DNA of 64,000 nucleotides. Origin: Thiothrix subterranea. GTDB taxonomy: Bacteria > Pseudomonadota > Gammaproteobacteria > Thiotrichales > Thiotrichaceae. Below are positions 17,475-26,129 of this stretch, one piece after another. Made by a program: the position numbers and the translations under genes. The DNA lies in assembly GCF_030930995.1 (NCBI RefSeq), contig NZ_CP133217.1:3338001-3402000 (forward strand). Reading direction: 5' to 3'. How positions within the stretch are numbered: position 1 is the first letter of the stretch; the number at the start of each line of letters is the position of its first letter. The notes beneath the pieces were generated by a model. That model did not search any database. It saw only the letters and a list, made by a program, of their open reading frames with translations, and was not told where the DNA came from.

Positions 17475-18182
17475 CTACTCATCAATCCCCACGGCACGAC
17501 GCAACCCGGCAGCATCCAGCATTTGGATGTTGCCGCGAGCTTCCCCGATAAAGCCCTGACGTTTCCAATCCGCAAGGAAACGGCTGACGGTTTCAATCGT
17601 CACGCCCAATAACTCCCCAATTTCACCGCGATTCAAGGGCAACGCCACCCACGTATCCGGCGCATTGCCCGCACACCAACGCAATAAAAATGACGCTAAC
17701 CGTTCAGCCGCTTTTTTCGCGCCTAATTCCACCAACATGCTTTCGGCACGGTGCAGGCGTTCCAGCCAACGCTTGGTCATTTCGGTTTCAATTTTAGGGT
17801 GGGTTTGCTTGAGTTTGAGCAAGTCCGACAAGGGTAAACGGCAAACTTCCACCGTATTGAGTGCGATAGCCGAATGCTTATAATCAACCCCCGACAAGCC
17901 GCCAAATCCGAAGAAATCCCCATCGCGCAGCAATTGCACAATGTGCGAACGCCCATCCGCTAACGTATTGACAATTTTGACAAAACCTTGGCGCAAGGTG
18001 AATGCATAGCGAGCTTCCATCCCCTGATGGTAGATAATTTCATCCGGTGCATACTGGATAATGGCGGGTTGAAACGCCTGAATTTGTTCCACCTCGGTGG
18101 CGTCCAAGGTAGCAAAAATCGTAATGGGTCGAATACTACAGGTCGAGCAATGACCTTTGGCTTGTTGGTGTGGCACGCGCAT
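17475..18182 (-). CDS. Crp/FNR-family regulator with three of the four FNR cysteines (second paralogue)
   Basis: This 235-residue protein is closely similar throughout to the regulator at 12377. Cys12, Cys15 and Cys114 align with FNR Cys20, Cys23 and Cys122 at identical spacing, and the Cys29 position is Thr21. The HTH NRGEIGELLGVTIETVSRF keeps FNR's E..SR recognition residues. Unlike its paralogue it lacks the C-terminal cysteines. The start codon overlaps ATTACCCTT, also found inverted at 18245-18253 and in the first regulator's promoter, perhaps a shared operator. Confidence 0.9.
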   Translation of the reverse strand: MRVPHQQAKGHCSTCSIRPITIFATLDATEVEQIQAFQPAIIQYAPDEIIYHQGMEARYAFTLRQGFVKIVNTLADGRSHIVQLLRDGDFFGFGGLSGVDYKHSAIALNTVEVCRLPLSDLLKLKQTHPKIETEMTKRWLERLHRAESMLVELGAKKAAERLASFLLRWCAGNAPDTWVALPLNRGEIGELLGVTIETVSRFLADWKRQGFIGEARGNIQMLDAAGLRRAVGIDE

Positions 18183-18443
18183 TACCCTTGGGAAATATTA
18201 TTAGTGATTTATAATATACCCATGTTGTGATCAGGCGCAAAATTAAGGGTAATTGAACCCGAACGCTCGTATTTGAAATCTCAAACCATCCACGCTGTCA
18301 GCCGCATCACTTCCTTCAAACCATGCAGGCCGTAATGGTCAAGTAAATTAGGCCGTGTTATTCCACTCATACAGTGCCCAACTGCACTATAGTTAAAGAG
18401 ATGCACGCATCTATGCTGCATTTCTATCAGCGAGGGCAACACC
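18183..18443. promoter_or_regulatory. 261-bp divergent intergenic region
   Basis: No convincing gene is present. The region contains AAGGGTAAT at 18245-18253 (inverted copy of 18181-18189) and a 14-bp palindrome AGATGC-AC-GCATCT at 18399-18412, just upstream of the secreted protein gene. It should carry promoters for both divergent genes. Confidence 0.4.
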
Positions 18444-19064
18444 ATGAAACAGTTATTAGCCAGTGCGTTACTGTTCACTGCGACAGCGAGCGTGCAAGCC
18501 ACGGTTTCCGAATACACCGAATTTTTTATCCCTTACGAACGCACGCAAAGCGGCTACGTGTGTTTAGACGAGCAGCTCATGGAGGCTGAATTCGGCATCC
18601 CCTTAGCCAGTTTGATGGAAGGGATTTTTTCCGAAACCAAAACCCTGCACCAAGTATTAGGTGGAACAAGCACTTATCAAAACATCAACTTATTGGTGAA
18701 TGGCACGATCACGATTCCCTACATTTACAACTTTGACCGTTACACCAGCAGCGGGGTGTTTGAATATTCCTTCACACTGGATATGGCAGCATTTAACACC
18801 TTAAATGGCGCAACGGTTGCCGGGCGGCAAAAGACTAAAAATACCGCGAAATTGGCGCTCATTGCGATGCTTAAGACCGCAGAAGCGATACACGGCGCAG
18901 GTAATTTCAGGGTGTGGGTAAAGTTCAATAACTTGCCATCACAAACGGGTTTGAGCGGGAGTCTGGTGCACAGCGGTGGCGTGGATTGGCCTACCTGGCC
19001 TTATACCGCATCGAGCAGCATTTACAGCACGTATCGGGCAGAGATGCTTGCAGCCGGGTGTTAA
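18444..19064 (+). CDS. Secreted protein of unknown function
   Basis: This 206-residue protein has a clear signal peptide (cleavage after VQA, about residue 19) and a GAGG ribosome site. The mature protein is neutral, rich in Thr, Ser and aromatic residues, with beta-rich segments (INLLVNGTITIPYIYNF), and ends in Cys. It has one internal Cys (YVCLDE), which could form a disulfide with the terminal one. I recognise no domain. Confidence 0.6.
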   Translation: MKQLLASALLFTATASVQATVSEYTEFFIPYERTQSGYVCLDEQLMEAEFGIPLASLMEGIFSETKTLHQVLGGTSTYQNINLLVNGTITIPYIYNFDRYTSSGVFEYSFTLDMAAFNTLNGATVAGRQKTKNTAKLALIAMLKTAEAIHGAGNFRVWVKFNNLPSQTGLSGSLVHSGGVDWPTWPYTASSSIYSTYRAEMLAAGC

Positions 19065-19931
19065 TCACAAACAAGCACTGCGCAAACGGGCTTCCACCCG
19101 CAATGCGGTCATGCGCTGGGTATCCGCGATGGCGGGATATAGGTGAAAATGTGCCGCCACTTCCTGCGCGTAACGACTCGCCAATTGCTCCACCCGATCG
19201 CGACTTTCCAGTGATAATGCCTGCAAAGTCAATAAACGAGGCGCAAGCCGCTGTAAGTAACGGGCGCACAAATCTTGTTCTGCCACTTTTGCCCAAGTTT
19301 CACGCAATAACAGCGGCGGAAAATGACTCGCCGCCAGCACGTCGCTCACCCCCTCACCAGCGGCATTCAACGCCTGCCCAGTGCCATCCGCTGCCCGCAA
19401 AAACCATTGCGCTTGCGGATTTTGCCCCGCGCAATATTTCACCTGTTGCTCCAACCGGTAACTGAGCGGGGGCAGCCCACGCCGCGCTTCTTCGGGGGTA
19501 TTGTCCAGCTCTAATTGGCTGGCACTGATGCATTTCCATGCGGGGTGAATGGTGGCTTGGCGCATTTCCTGCGGCTGGCGGCAACTGGCTAATAAGGCCA
19601 ATGGCTGGCGTGTTCTGTCTTCCAGCAACCAAAATTCGTAATAATCGTCTTGTGGCAAGGGGACTTGCGCCGTTTCTAGCGCGGCGACAATCACCCCATG
19701 CGCGGCTTCCACCGCAGAGCGGTCAATACTGGGGTCGAGCGGAAAAGGTTTGAAACCGGCGCTGCGTTCCCAACGTCCGATTCGCGCATAGCCGATACCA
19801 CGCGGGGTGGTGCATTTAAACTGAAGCTCCCAATCCACCCCATTAAAACTTAAGGCACGAATCTGCTCATTCGCCACTACCTGCAAAACGCCATTGAAAG
19901 GGTTGTGTAAGCGCTTTGCGTAAGTATCCAT
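19065..19931 (-). CDS. Conserved hypothetical protein coupled to rhlB
   Basis: This 288-residue soluble protein starts 3 bp after the rhlB stop codon, so it is very likely cotranslated with the helicase. It has an N-terminal beta-rich part (about 1-130) and a C-terminal helical part rich in Leu, Ala and Arg (about 200-288). It lacks a signal peptide and membrane segments. I recognise no domain. The tight coupling suggests a role with RhlB in RNA handling, but that is only inference from position. Confidence 0.65.
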   Translation of the reverse strand: MDTYAKRLHNPFNGVLQVVANEQIRALSFNGVDWELQFKCTTPRGIGYARIGRWERSAGFKPFPLDPSIDRSAVEAAHGVIVAALETAQVPLPQDDYYEFWLLEDRTRQPLALLASCRQPQEMRQATIHPAWKCISASQLELDNTPEEARRGLPPLSYRLEQQVKYCAGQNPQAQWFLRAADGTGQALNAAGEGVSDVLAASHFPPLLLRETWAKVAEQDLCARYLQRLAPRLLTLQALSLESRDRVEQLASRYAQEVAAHFHLYPAIADTQRMTALRVEARLRSACL

Positions 19932-19934
19932 GGA

Positions 19935-21236
19935 TTAACCTGCGTTAGGATTCGGACGGGGTTTTCTGCGCCGCTGTTCACCACCGCCACTTTGCTGACG
20001 GCGATTATTGTCTTGCCCGTGATGCGCAACCCGTTCACGCTGACTGCGCTGCGGACGGTGCAATTCACTTGGCAGCAATTCCGCATTAATTCGCGCAACC
20101 GGCAACGGCTTGCCGGTATACGCTTCAATATCCGGCAAATAAAACGCGGTATCTTCACACGCAAAACTGTGTGCTTCGCCCGATGCACCGGCACGCGCAG
20201 TACGCCCAATGCGATGCACGTAATCTTCTGCCACTTGCGGCAAATCAAAGTTGAATACGTGCGACACATCAGGAATGTGCAACCCCCGTGCCGCCACGTC
20301 GGTCGCAATCAATACCTGAAAATCACCCGCTTCAAACGCCTGCAACAGCTTTTCGCGCTTATTCTGGCGCACATCGCCGGAAATCAAATCGGACGTAATG
20401 CCATTCGCCCGCAAATAATCGTCAATCTTTTCAGCAATGTGCTTAGTATTCACAAACACAATCGCCCGAAACGGTTGAAGTTTGCGAATCAACCCAATTA
20501 ACAATGGAATTTTTTCATCATTTGCGGGGAAATATACGTGTTCAGCAATATTATCCGCGCCGACCGATTCGGTTTCGATTTTCACCTGCTGCGGGTTATT
20601 CATGTGCTCGTAAGCCAATTCCAACACACGCTGCGATAAGGTCGCGGAAAACAGCATATTCAAGCGCTTTGCCGGTGGCGGCAATTTGTGCATCAAATAG
20701 CGCACATCCTGAATAAAGCCCATGTCAAACATACGGTCGGCTTCATCCATGACCAACGCTTGCGCGTGTTTCAGGGTAAACACATGCTGCTTGTAATAGT
20801 CGATAATGCGCCCCGGCGTGCCGATCAATACGTCGACTGGCGCTTCAAATTGGCGGCGTTGTTTGTCGTAACCCGCGCCCCCGTAGACCAGCACCGAACG
20901 CAAGCCGGTGTGTTTACCCAATTCTTCCGCATCCCGCGCAATCTGAATCGCTAATTCGCGAGTTGGCGCAAGAATCAAACAACGCACACTGCCTGCCGCT
21001 GCACCCGGTAGCGGATTTGTCAGCAAATGCTGAAAAATGGCGACCAAGAATGCGCCCGTTTTCCCCGTACCCGTCTGGGCTTGCCCGGCAATATCCTGCC
21101 CTGCCAAGGCCAATGGCAAGGTTTCCACCTGAATACGCGAGCAAAACTCAAAGCCTGCTTCTGTCAGCGAGGCCAATAAGCGCTCATCCAGCGGGAAGGT
21201 ATCGAAACGTGTTTGACTTAAGTAAAAATTTTCCAT
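19935..21236 (-). CDS. rhlB: DEAD-box RNA helicase RhlB
   Basis: This 433-residue protein has all core motifs: GQAQTGTGKT (I), PTRELA (Ia), TPGR (Ib), DEAD (II), SAT (III), VFVNTK (IV), TDVAARG (V) and HRIGRTARAG (VI). The N-terminal FDTFPLDERLLASL and the basic, Gln/Arg-rich tail (NRRQQSGGGEQRRRKPR) fit RhlB, the degradosome helicase, better than RhlE or SrmB. The tail probably binds RNA. An IS element sits 37-46 bp upstream of its start codon and may have replaced its native promoter. Confidence 0.88.
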   Translation of the reverse strand: MENFYLSQTRFDTFPLDERLLASLTEAGFEFCSRIQVETLPLALAGQDIAGQAQTGTGKTGAFLVAIFQHLLTNPLPGAAAGSVRCLILAPTRELAIQIARDAEELGKHTGLRSVLVYGGAGYDKQRRQFEAPVDVLIGTPGRIIDYYKQHVFTLKHAQALVMDEADRMFDMGFIQDVRYLMHKLPPPAKRLNMLFSATLSQRVLELAYEHMNNPQQVKIETESVGADNIAEHVYFPANDEKIPLLIGLIRKLQPFRAIVFVNTKHIAEKIDDYLRANGITSDLISGDVRQNKREKLLQAFEAGDFQVLIATDVAARGLHIPDVSHVFNFDLPQVAEDYVHRIGRTARAGASGEAHSFACEDTAFYLPDIEAYTGKPLPVARINAELLPSELHRPQRSQRERVAHHGQDNNRRQQSGGGEQRRRKPRPNPNAG

Positions 21237-21273
21237 TGCGTGAGAATATCACAATGAATCAGCAAGTCAGCAC

Positions 21274-21282
21274 AAAAAGCAC
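21274..21282. repeat. Target-site duplication, left copy
   Basis: AAAAAGCAC lies directly outside the left inverted repeat of the IS and is repeated exactly at 22748-22756. Confidence 0.9.
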
Positions 21283-22747
21283 CAGCAATTCTCATTTTGC
21301 CCCTCACCCAATAAAATGGCGTAAACTAGACCTATCCCATTGAGATCTGTTCCGGGAGGTGAAGTCAATGAGCTACCCAACCGTTACTGCTGCTGCGCTA
21401 ACCGCACCGCTCACGTTTGCGGGTATCGTGGAGCAATTGCGCGATACATTCCGCGCCTTCCCCGACTGCCGCAAACCCGGCAATAATACCCGCTATACCT
21501 TGGAGGATGCGGGTTTGAGTGCCTTTTCGGTGTTTTTCATGCAGTGTGCGTCCTTTCTGGAATACCAGCGGCGCATGGCGGAGAACCAAGAGCGGAGTAA
21601 TGCACAGACGTTGTTCGGTGTTCATGCCATTCCCTGCGACAATCAAATTCGCCATTTGCTGGATAGCGTGCCGCCGTCAGCCGTTGCGCCTGCTTACCGT
21701 TATCTTTTCAATGGGTTGCAACAGAATGGTTATTTGGATACGTGGCGGGTGCATGACTACGGTTATTTGTTGGCACTGGATGGGACACAGCATTTTTCGT
21801 CATCGCACATCCATTGTGAGCAGTGTTTGACGAAGACGCATCACAACGGGACAGTCACCTACTCACACCAAATGCTGACCCCGATTTTAACCGCACCCGA
21901 TAAACCGCAGGTGATCCCGTTACCGCCAGAGTTCATCAGCCGCCAAGATGGGCAAACCAAGCAAGATTGTGAAATCAACGCCGCTAAACGCTGGCTGGCT
22001 CAGTGGGGCGCGGATTACATCCCGCTGGGCATCACGTTTCTGGGGGATGATTTGTATTGTCACCAGCCCTTTTGCCAAGCCGTCCTGGACGCTGGCGCAC
22101 AGTTCATTTTCAACTGCAAACCCACTTCCCACACGACCTTATATGAAGAGTTGGAAGGGCTAGAGAAAATCGGCGCGATACGTACCCATCTTGTACAGCG
22201 GCGGATGGGAAAGCATTCTGTCACGGATACCTACCGTTTTGCGACGCAGATGCCCTTACGTGATGGGGACGATGCCCTGCGTGTCAACTGGTTCAGCCTC
22301 ACGAGTGTGCGTGATGATGGTAATTGCTTATACCATAACGATTTCGCCACCTCTCACCCTATCACCACCGGCAAGGTCGTCGATCTTGTGAAGGCTGGGA
22401 GGTGTCGCTGGAAGATTGAGAACGAAAACAACAATACCCTGAAAACCAAAGGCTACCACTTTGAACACAACTTCGGGCATGGGCAGCAACACCTCGCCAA
22501 CTTGTTGGCCGCATTAGTGTTATTGGCTTATCTCGTCCATACCGTGATTGACTTGATGGATGAGCGTTTCCGAACTTTACTTCAGAAAGTGGGGTCACGC
22601 GAACGTTTGTTCGATGACATCAATACGCTCACGACCTTTTTGTGCTTCAAAAGTTGGACGGCTCTGCTGGATTTTATGCTCGTCGGCTTAGAGCGGCGGC
22701 ATCATGCGGATGAGATTGAGCAGTGGGTGGTAAAATGAGAATTGCTG
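21283..22747 (+). mobile_element. Complete insertion sequence, ISNCY-type, 1465 bp
   Basis: Terminal inverted repeats run 21283-21310 and 22724-22747. Read inward, both begin CAGCAATTCTCATTTT, identical for 16 bp and then similar (…CC…ACCCA). The element carries one transposase gene and is bounded by an exact 9-bp target duplication (AAAAAGCAC). All this indicates an intact, fairly recent insertion between rhlB and pckA. Confidence 0.93.
21368..22738 (+). CDS. IS transposase, ISNCY family
   Basis: This 456-residue DDE transposase starts at the ATG at 21368, behind a GGGAGGTGA box. Family landmarks are an N-terminal FPDCRKPGNNTRYTLEDAGL, the block NAQTLFGVHAIPCDNQIRHLLD, the first catalytic Asp in LLALDGTQHFSS, GDDLYCHQPFC for the second, and the Glu in CRWKIENENNN. 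It appears full length. Its last codons run into the right inverted repeat. Family assignment is from memory of these motifs. Confidence 0.88.
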   Translation: MSYPTVTAAALTAPLTFAGIVEQLRDTFRAFPDCRKPGNNTRYTLEDAGLSAFSVFFMQCASFLEYQRRMAENQERSNAQTLFGVHAIPCDNQIRHLLDSVPPSAVAPAYRYLFNGLQQNGYLDTWRVHDYGYLLALDGTQHFSSSHIHCEQCLTKTHHNGTVTYSHQMLTPILTAPDKPQVIPLPPEFISRQDGQTKQDCEINAAKRWLAQWGADYIPLGITFLGDDLYCHQPFCQAVLDAGAQFIFNCKPTSHTTLYEELEGLEKIGAIRTHLVQRRMGKHSVTDTYRFATQMPLRDGDDALRVNWFSLTSVRDDGNCLYHNDFATSHPITTGKVVDLVKAGRCRWKIENENNNTLKTKGYHFEHNFGHGQQHLANLLAALVLLAYLVHTVIDLMDERFRTLLQKVGSRERLFDDINTLTTFLCFKSWTALLDFMLVGLERRHHADEIEQWVVK

Positions 22748-22756
22748 AAAAAGCAC
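22748..22756. repeat. Target-site duplication, right copy
   Basis: AAAAAGCAC follows the right inverted repeat directly and matches 21274-21282. Confidence 0.9.
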
Positions 22757-22802
22757 GACAACTTTACCGGATTTTTCAAGAAAACCTTAGATAACCCTAT
22801 AT

Positions 22803-22810
22803 TGTCGACA
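22803..22810. promoter_or_regulatory. TGTCGACA operator 1 upstream of pckA
   Basis: This perfect 8-bp palindrome in the context ATTGTCGACAGG is the first of three copies in the pckA upstream region. Its centre is 22 bp from the second copy. Confidence 0.6.
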
Positions 22811-22824
22811 GGCTTTTATTAATA

Positions 22825-22832
22825 TGTCGACA
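22825..22832. promoter_or_regulatory. TGTCGACA operator 2 upstream of pckA
   Basis: The palindrome recurs in the context ATATGTCGACAAT, two helical turns from copy 1 and 105 bp (ten turns) from copy 3. Confidence 0.6.
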
Positions 22833-22929
22833 ATGTTGCTATTTATCAGTAAATTTACACGTAAATGTATTCTAATAGTCAACATCGTGCGCTATCATTC
22901 TTTGCCTTCTTACCGTTCATATGACACAT

Positions 22930-22937
22930 TGTCGACA
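22930..22937. promoter_or_regulatory. TGTCGACA operator 3 upstream of pckA
   Basis: The context is ACATTGTCGACACT, 27 bp upstream of the pckA ATG and therefore close to or within the promoter or leader. Confidence 0.6.
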
Positions 22938-22963
22938 CTATACGGCGCTACCGGAGGCGTAAT

Positions 22964-24577
22964 ATGAGTACAACTGCTACACTGGCACAACACCTTGCCA
23001 GTACGTTGGGGCTTAAAAACACCAATAACCTTTACTGGAACCAGTCTTCCCCGGTTCTCTACGAACAAGCCCTCAACCGCAGCGAAGGCAAAATCAGCGA
23101 AGCTGGCGTCTTTGTCGCCTACACGGGTACATTTACGGGTCGCGCCCCCAATGACAAATTCATTGTGGATGACGCTGGCTCACACGATAAAGTGTGGTGG
23201 GGCAAAGTCAATAAAGCACTCACCGAAGCACAATTCGACCAAGTATTAGCGGATGCGCTTCAGTTTTTGGAAGGGCGCGAATTATTCGTCCAAGACTTGT
23301 TGGCTGGTGCAAGCGAAGCCGACGAATTGCCAGTGCGCATTATTTCGCAATACGCTTGGCACGCCCTGTTTGCGCGGAATATGTTCATTCGCCCCGACGA
23401 TTTGAACCGCACCTTAGGCGTAGATGAACCCAAATTCACCGTCATCCACGTACCGGATATGCAAGCCGACCCGGAAAAGCACGGCACGCATTCGGGCGCA
23501 TTCGTGCTCTTGAACCTGACACGCGGGCTGATCTTGATTGGTGGCACGCACTACGCGGGCGAAATCAAGAAATCCATTTTCTCGGTGCTCAACTATTTGT
23601 TGCCACAGCGCGGTATTATGTCGATGCACGCTTCTGCCAATGTCGGCAAAGATGGCGATGTGGCGATTCTATTTGGCTTGTCCGGCACGGGCAAAACCAC
23701 GCTCTCGGCTGACCCAAATCGCGCCCTGATCGGCGATGACGAACACGGCTGGAGCGATCACGGCGTATTCAATTTGGAAGGCGGTTGTTACGCCAAAGTC
23801 ATTAATTTGTCGGCAGAACAAGAGCCGATGATCTACAAAACCACCCAAACCTTCGGCACCGTGCTGGAAAACGTGGTGATGGATCAGGCAACCCGTAAAC
23901 TGAATTTGGATGACAATAGCATCACCGAAAACACCCGCGCCAGCTACCCGATTACACAAATTCCGGGCGCGTTATACCCCGGCAAAGCAGGTCACCCCAA
24001 ACACATTATTATGCTGACCTGCGATGCATTTGGCGTATTGCCACCGATTTCCAAGCTCACCACTGAGCAGGCGATGTACCACTTTATTTCCGGTTACACT
24101 GCCAAAGTCGCGGGTACGGAAAAAGGCGTGACGGAACCAACCGCCACCTTCAGCACGTGCTTTGGTGCGCCCTTCATGGCGTTGCACCCTTCGGTGTATG
24201 CAGATTTGCTCGGTGCGAAAATCAATGAACACGGTGTGTCTTGCTGGTTGGTCAATACCGGCTGGACAGGCGGCGGCTATGGCGTGGGCAAACGCATGAA
24301 TATTCATCATACTCGTAGCATGGTGAATGCCGCGTTGAATGGGGATTTGGATCAGGTTGATACCCGCCGCGATGCGATTTTCGGTTTGAACATCCCGGTT
24401 TCGTGCCCGGATGTGCCATCCGACGTATTGGAACCGTCATCGACATGGGCGGATAAAGCGGCATATACCACGAAAGCGACCTATCTGGCGTCACTGTTCC
24501 ACAAGAACTTTGCGCAATACAGTGCGGGTGTTTCTGCTGCTATTTGCGCGGCTGCGCCATTGCAAGGCAAGGAATAA
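22964..24577 (+). CDS. pckA: Phosphoenolpyruvate carboxykinase (ATP)
   Basis: This 537-residue enzyme converts oxaloacetate and ATP to PEP, CO2 and ADP at the entry to gluconeogenesis. Motifs of the ATP-dependent family are TGRAPNDKF, GGTHYAGEIKKS, the kinase-1a loop GLSGTGKTTLSAD, GDDEHGW and GWTGGGYGVGKRM. A GGAGG box precedes the ATG. Three copies of TGTCGACA lie in the 160 bp upstream, and the same motif precedes the sucB operon. A strong intrinsic terminator follows. Confidence 0.97.
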   Translation: MSTTATLAQHLASTLGLKNTNNLYWNQSSPVLYEQALNRSEGKISEAGVFVAYTGTFTGRAPNDKFIVDDAGSHDKVWWGKVNKALTEAQFDQVLADALQFLEGRELFVQDLLAGASEADELPVRIISQYAWHALFARNMFIRPDDLNRTLGVDEPKFTVIHVPDMQADPEKHGTHSGAFVLLNLTRGLILIGGTHYAGEIKKSIFSVLNYLLPQRGIMSMHASANVGKDGDVAILFGLSGTGKTTLSADPNRALIGDDEHGWSDHGVFNLEGGCYAKVINLSAEQEPMIYKTTQTFGTVLENVVMDQATRKLNLDDNSITENTRASYPITQIPGALYPGKAGHPKHIIMLTCDAFGVLPPISKLTTEQAMYHFISGYTAKVAGTEKGVTEPTATFSTCFGAPFMALHPSVYADLLGAKINEHGVSCWLVNTGWTGGGYGVGKRMNIHHTRSMVNAALNGDLDQVDTRRDAIFGLNIPVSCPDVPSDVLEPSSTWADKAAYTTKATYLASLFHKNFAQYSAGVSAAICAAAPLQGKE

Positions 24578-24583
24578 TGCCTC

Positions 24584-24617
24584 ACGCCCTTCTCTCGCAC
24601 GGGGAGAAGGGCGTTTT
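24584..24617 (+). terminator. Intrinsic terminator after pckA
   Basis: An 11-bp stem, ACGCCCTTCTC (24584-24594) / GAGAAGGGCGT (24604-24614), is followed by T residues. Confidence 0.85.
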
Positions 24618-24670
24618 GCGGTAAAATCCGCTATAGTGTGCTCTTAACCCCTGACCTCAAGAGCCACCCC

Positions 24671-26047
24671 ATGCCCGCTTCTTTCGCGAATTTGAACCTG
24701 CCACCCCAACAACTCGCCAATCTGGGCAATTTGGGTTACAAACTGATGACGGGGATTCAAGCCAAAGCCCTGCCCCACGCATTACAAGGCGCTGATTTAA
24801 TCGGGCAAGCCAAAACCGGCAGCGGCAAAACCGCCGTGTTCGCGATTACCTTGTTGGCAAAATTAGACCCGCAAAATTTCGCTGCGCAAGCCTTAGTACT
24901 CTGCCCCACCCGCGAACTCAGTGCGCAAGTCGCCACCGAAATCCGCCGCTTGGCACGTTACCAACCCAATATTAAAGTCGTGACCTTAACCGGTGGGCAA
25001 CCACTTGCCCCGCAAGCTGCATCCCTAGAACACGGCGCACACGTCATTGTCGGCACACCGGGGCGCATTAACGACCACATCGGCAAACACACCATCGAAC
25101 TCAACCAAATCCACACGTTGGTGCTCGACGAAGCCGACCGCATGTTGGAAATGGGTTTCATGGAAGACATCGGCAAAATCATTAGCCTCACCCCGAAACA
25201 CCGCCAAACCTTGCTGTTTTCTGCCACCTACCCCGACGACATTAAACGCTTGAGTGCGCAATTCCAACGCAACCCGATCGAAGTCAAAGCCGAAGCCTTG
25301 CACACCGCCGGGGTCATTAACCAGTATTCGTACCTGTGCAGTAAGACCGAACGGCTGGCCGCACTCGACACCTTGCTGGCGCATTACAAACCGCGTTCGG
25401 CGGTCATTTTCTGCAATATGAAAGTCGGGGTACGCGAAATCACCGAACATTTGAGCCAACTCGGTTTCAGCGTCAAAGCCTTGCACGGCGAAATGGAACA
25501 GCGCGACCGCGACGAAGTATTCGTGCAATTCAAACACAACAGCTTCAATTTGCTGGTCGCCACCGACGTTGCCGCACGCGGGTTGGACATTGAAGACCTG
25601 CCCTGCGTCATCAACTACGAATTGCCGCACGATGCCGACATTTACATCCACCGTATCGGGCGCACCGGACGCGCTGGCAAAGAAGGCATGGCACTCAATC
25701 TGCTCACCGATGCCGAACGCCACAAACTGGCTGACATTGGCATTGCGCAAAAAACCGAACTGGATTACGAAGTCATTTCCGCACTGCCCAAAGCGACGCT
25801 CAGCCCCACTCAACCCGGCAATGTCACGCTGTGCATTGCGGCGGGGCGCAAGGAAAAAGTCCGCCCCGGTGACATCCTCGGCGCACTGACCGGCGAAGGC
25901 GGCATTAATGGCAAATCGGTCGGTAAAATCGACGTGTTGGAATACGCCGCCTACGTTGCCATCGAGCGTAGCGCTGCCAAACAAGCGTTGAATTGCCTGC
26001 TGAATGGCAAGATCAAAGGGCGTAAGTTCAAAGTCAAATCGCTATGA
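24671..26047 (+). CDS. dbpA: ATP-dependent RNA helicase DbpA
   Basis: This 458-residue DEAD-box helicase has motifs GQAKTGSGKT, PTRELS, TPGR, DEAD, SAT, TDVAARG and HRIGRTGRAG. Its C-terminal ~75 residues (from VTLCIAAGRKEKVRPGDILGAL) form the DbpA RNA-binding domain that recognises hairpin 92 of 23S rRNA, so a role in large-subunit assembly is expected. The open frame extends to 24638, but the ATG at 24671 begins the family N-terminus. Confidence 0.93.
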   Translation: MPASFANLNLPPQQLANLGNLGYKLMTGIQAKALPHALQGADLIGQAKTGSGKTAVFAITLLAKLDPQNFAAQALVLCPTRELSAQVATEIRRLARYQPNIKVVTLTGGQPLAPQAASLEHGAHVIVGTPGRINDHIGKHTIELNQIHTLVLDEADRMLEMGFMEDIGKIISLTPKHRQTLLFSATYPDDIKRLSAQFQRNPIEVKAEALHTAGVINQYSYLCSKTERLAALDTLLAHYKPRSAVIFCNMKVGVREITEHLSQLGFSVKALHGEMEQRDRDEVFVQFKHNSFNLLVATDVAARGLDIEDLPCVINYELPHDADIYIHRIGRTGRAGKEGMALNLLTDAERHKLADIGIAQKTELDYEVISALPKATLSPTQPGNVTLCIAAGRKEKVRPGDILGALTGEGGINGKSVGKIDVLEYAAYVAIERSAAKQALNCLLNGKIKGRKFKVKSL

Positions 26048-26129
26048 TAACGTTGTGAGGGATGTTTCATCCTCGGCGAAAACCGCTACTATATGTTCCT
26101 ACTTTGTTTTGTAGAGCGTTAACAAACCT

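Noticed and set aside
25025-25984. Long minus-strand ORF (319 codons) opposite dbpA
   Set aside because: dbpA is unmistakable on the other strand, and the antisense product is low-complexity Phe/Val/Gly-rich shadow sequence.
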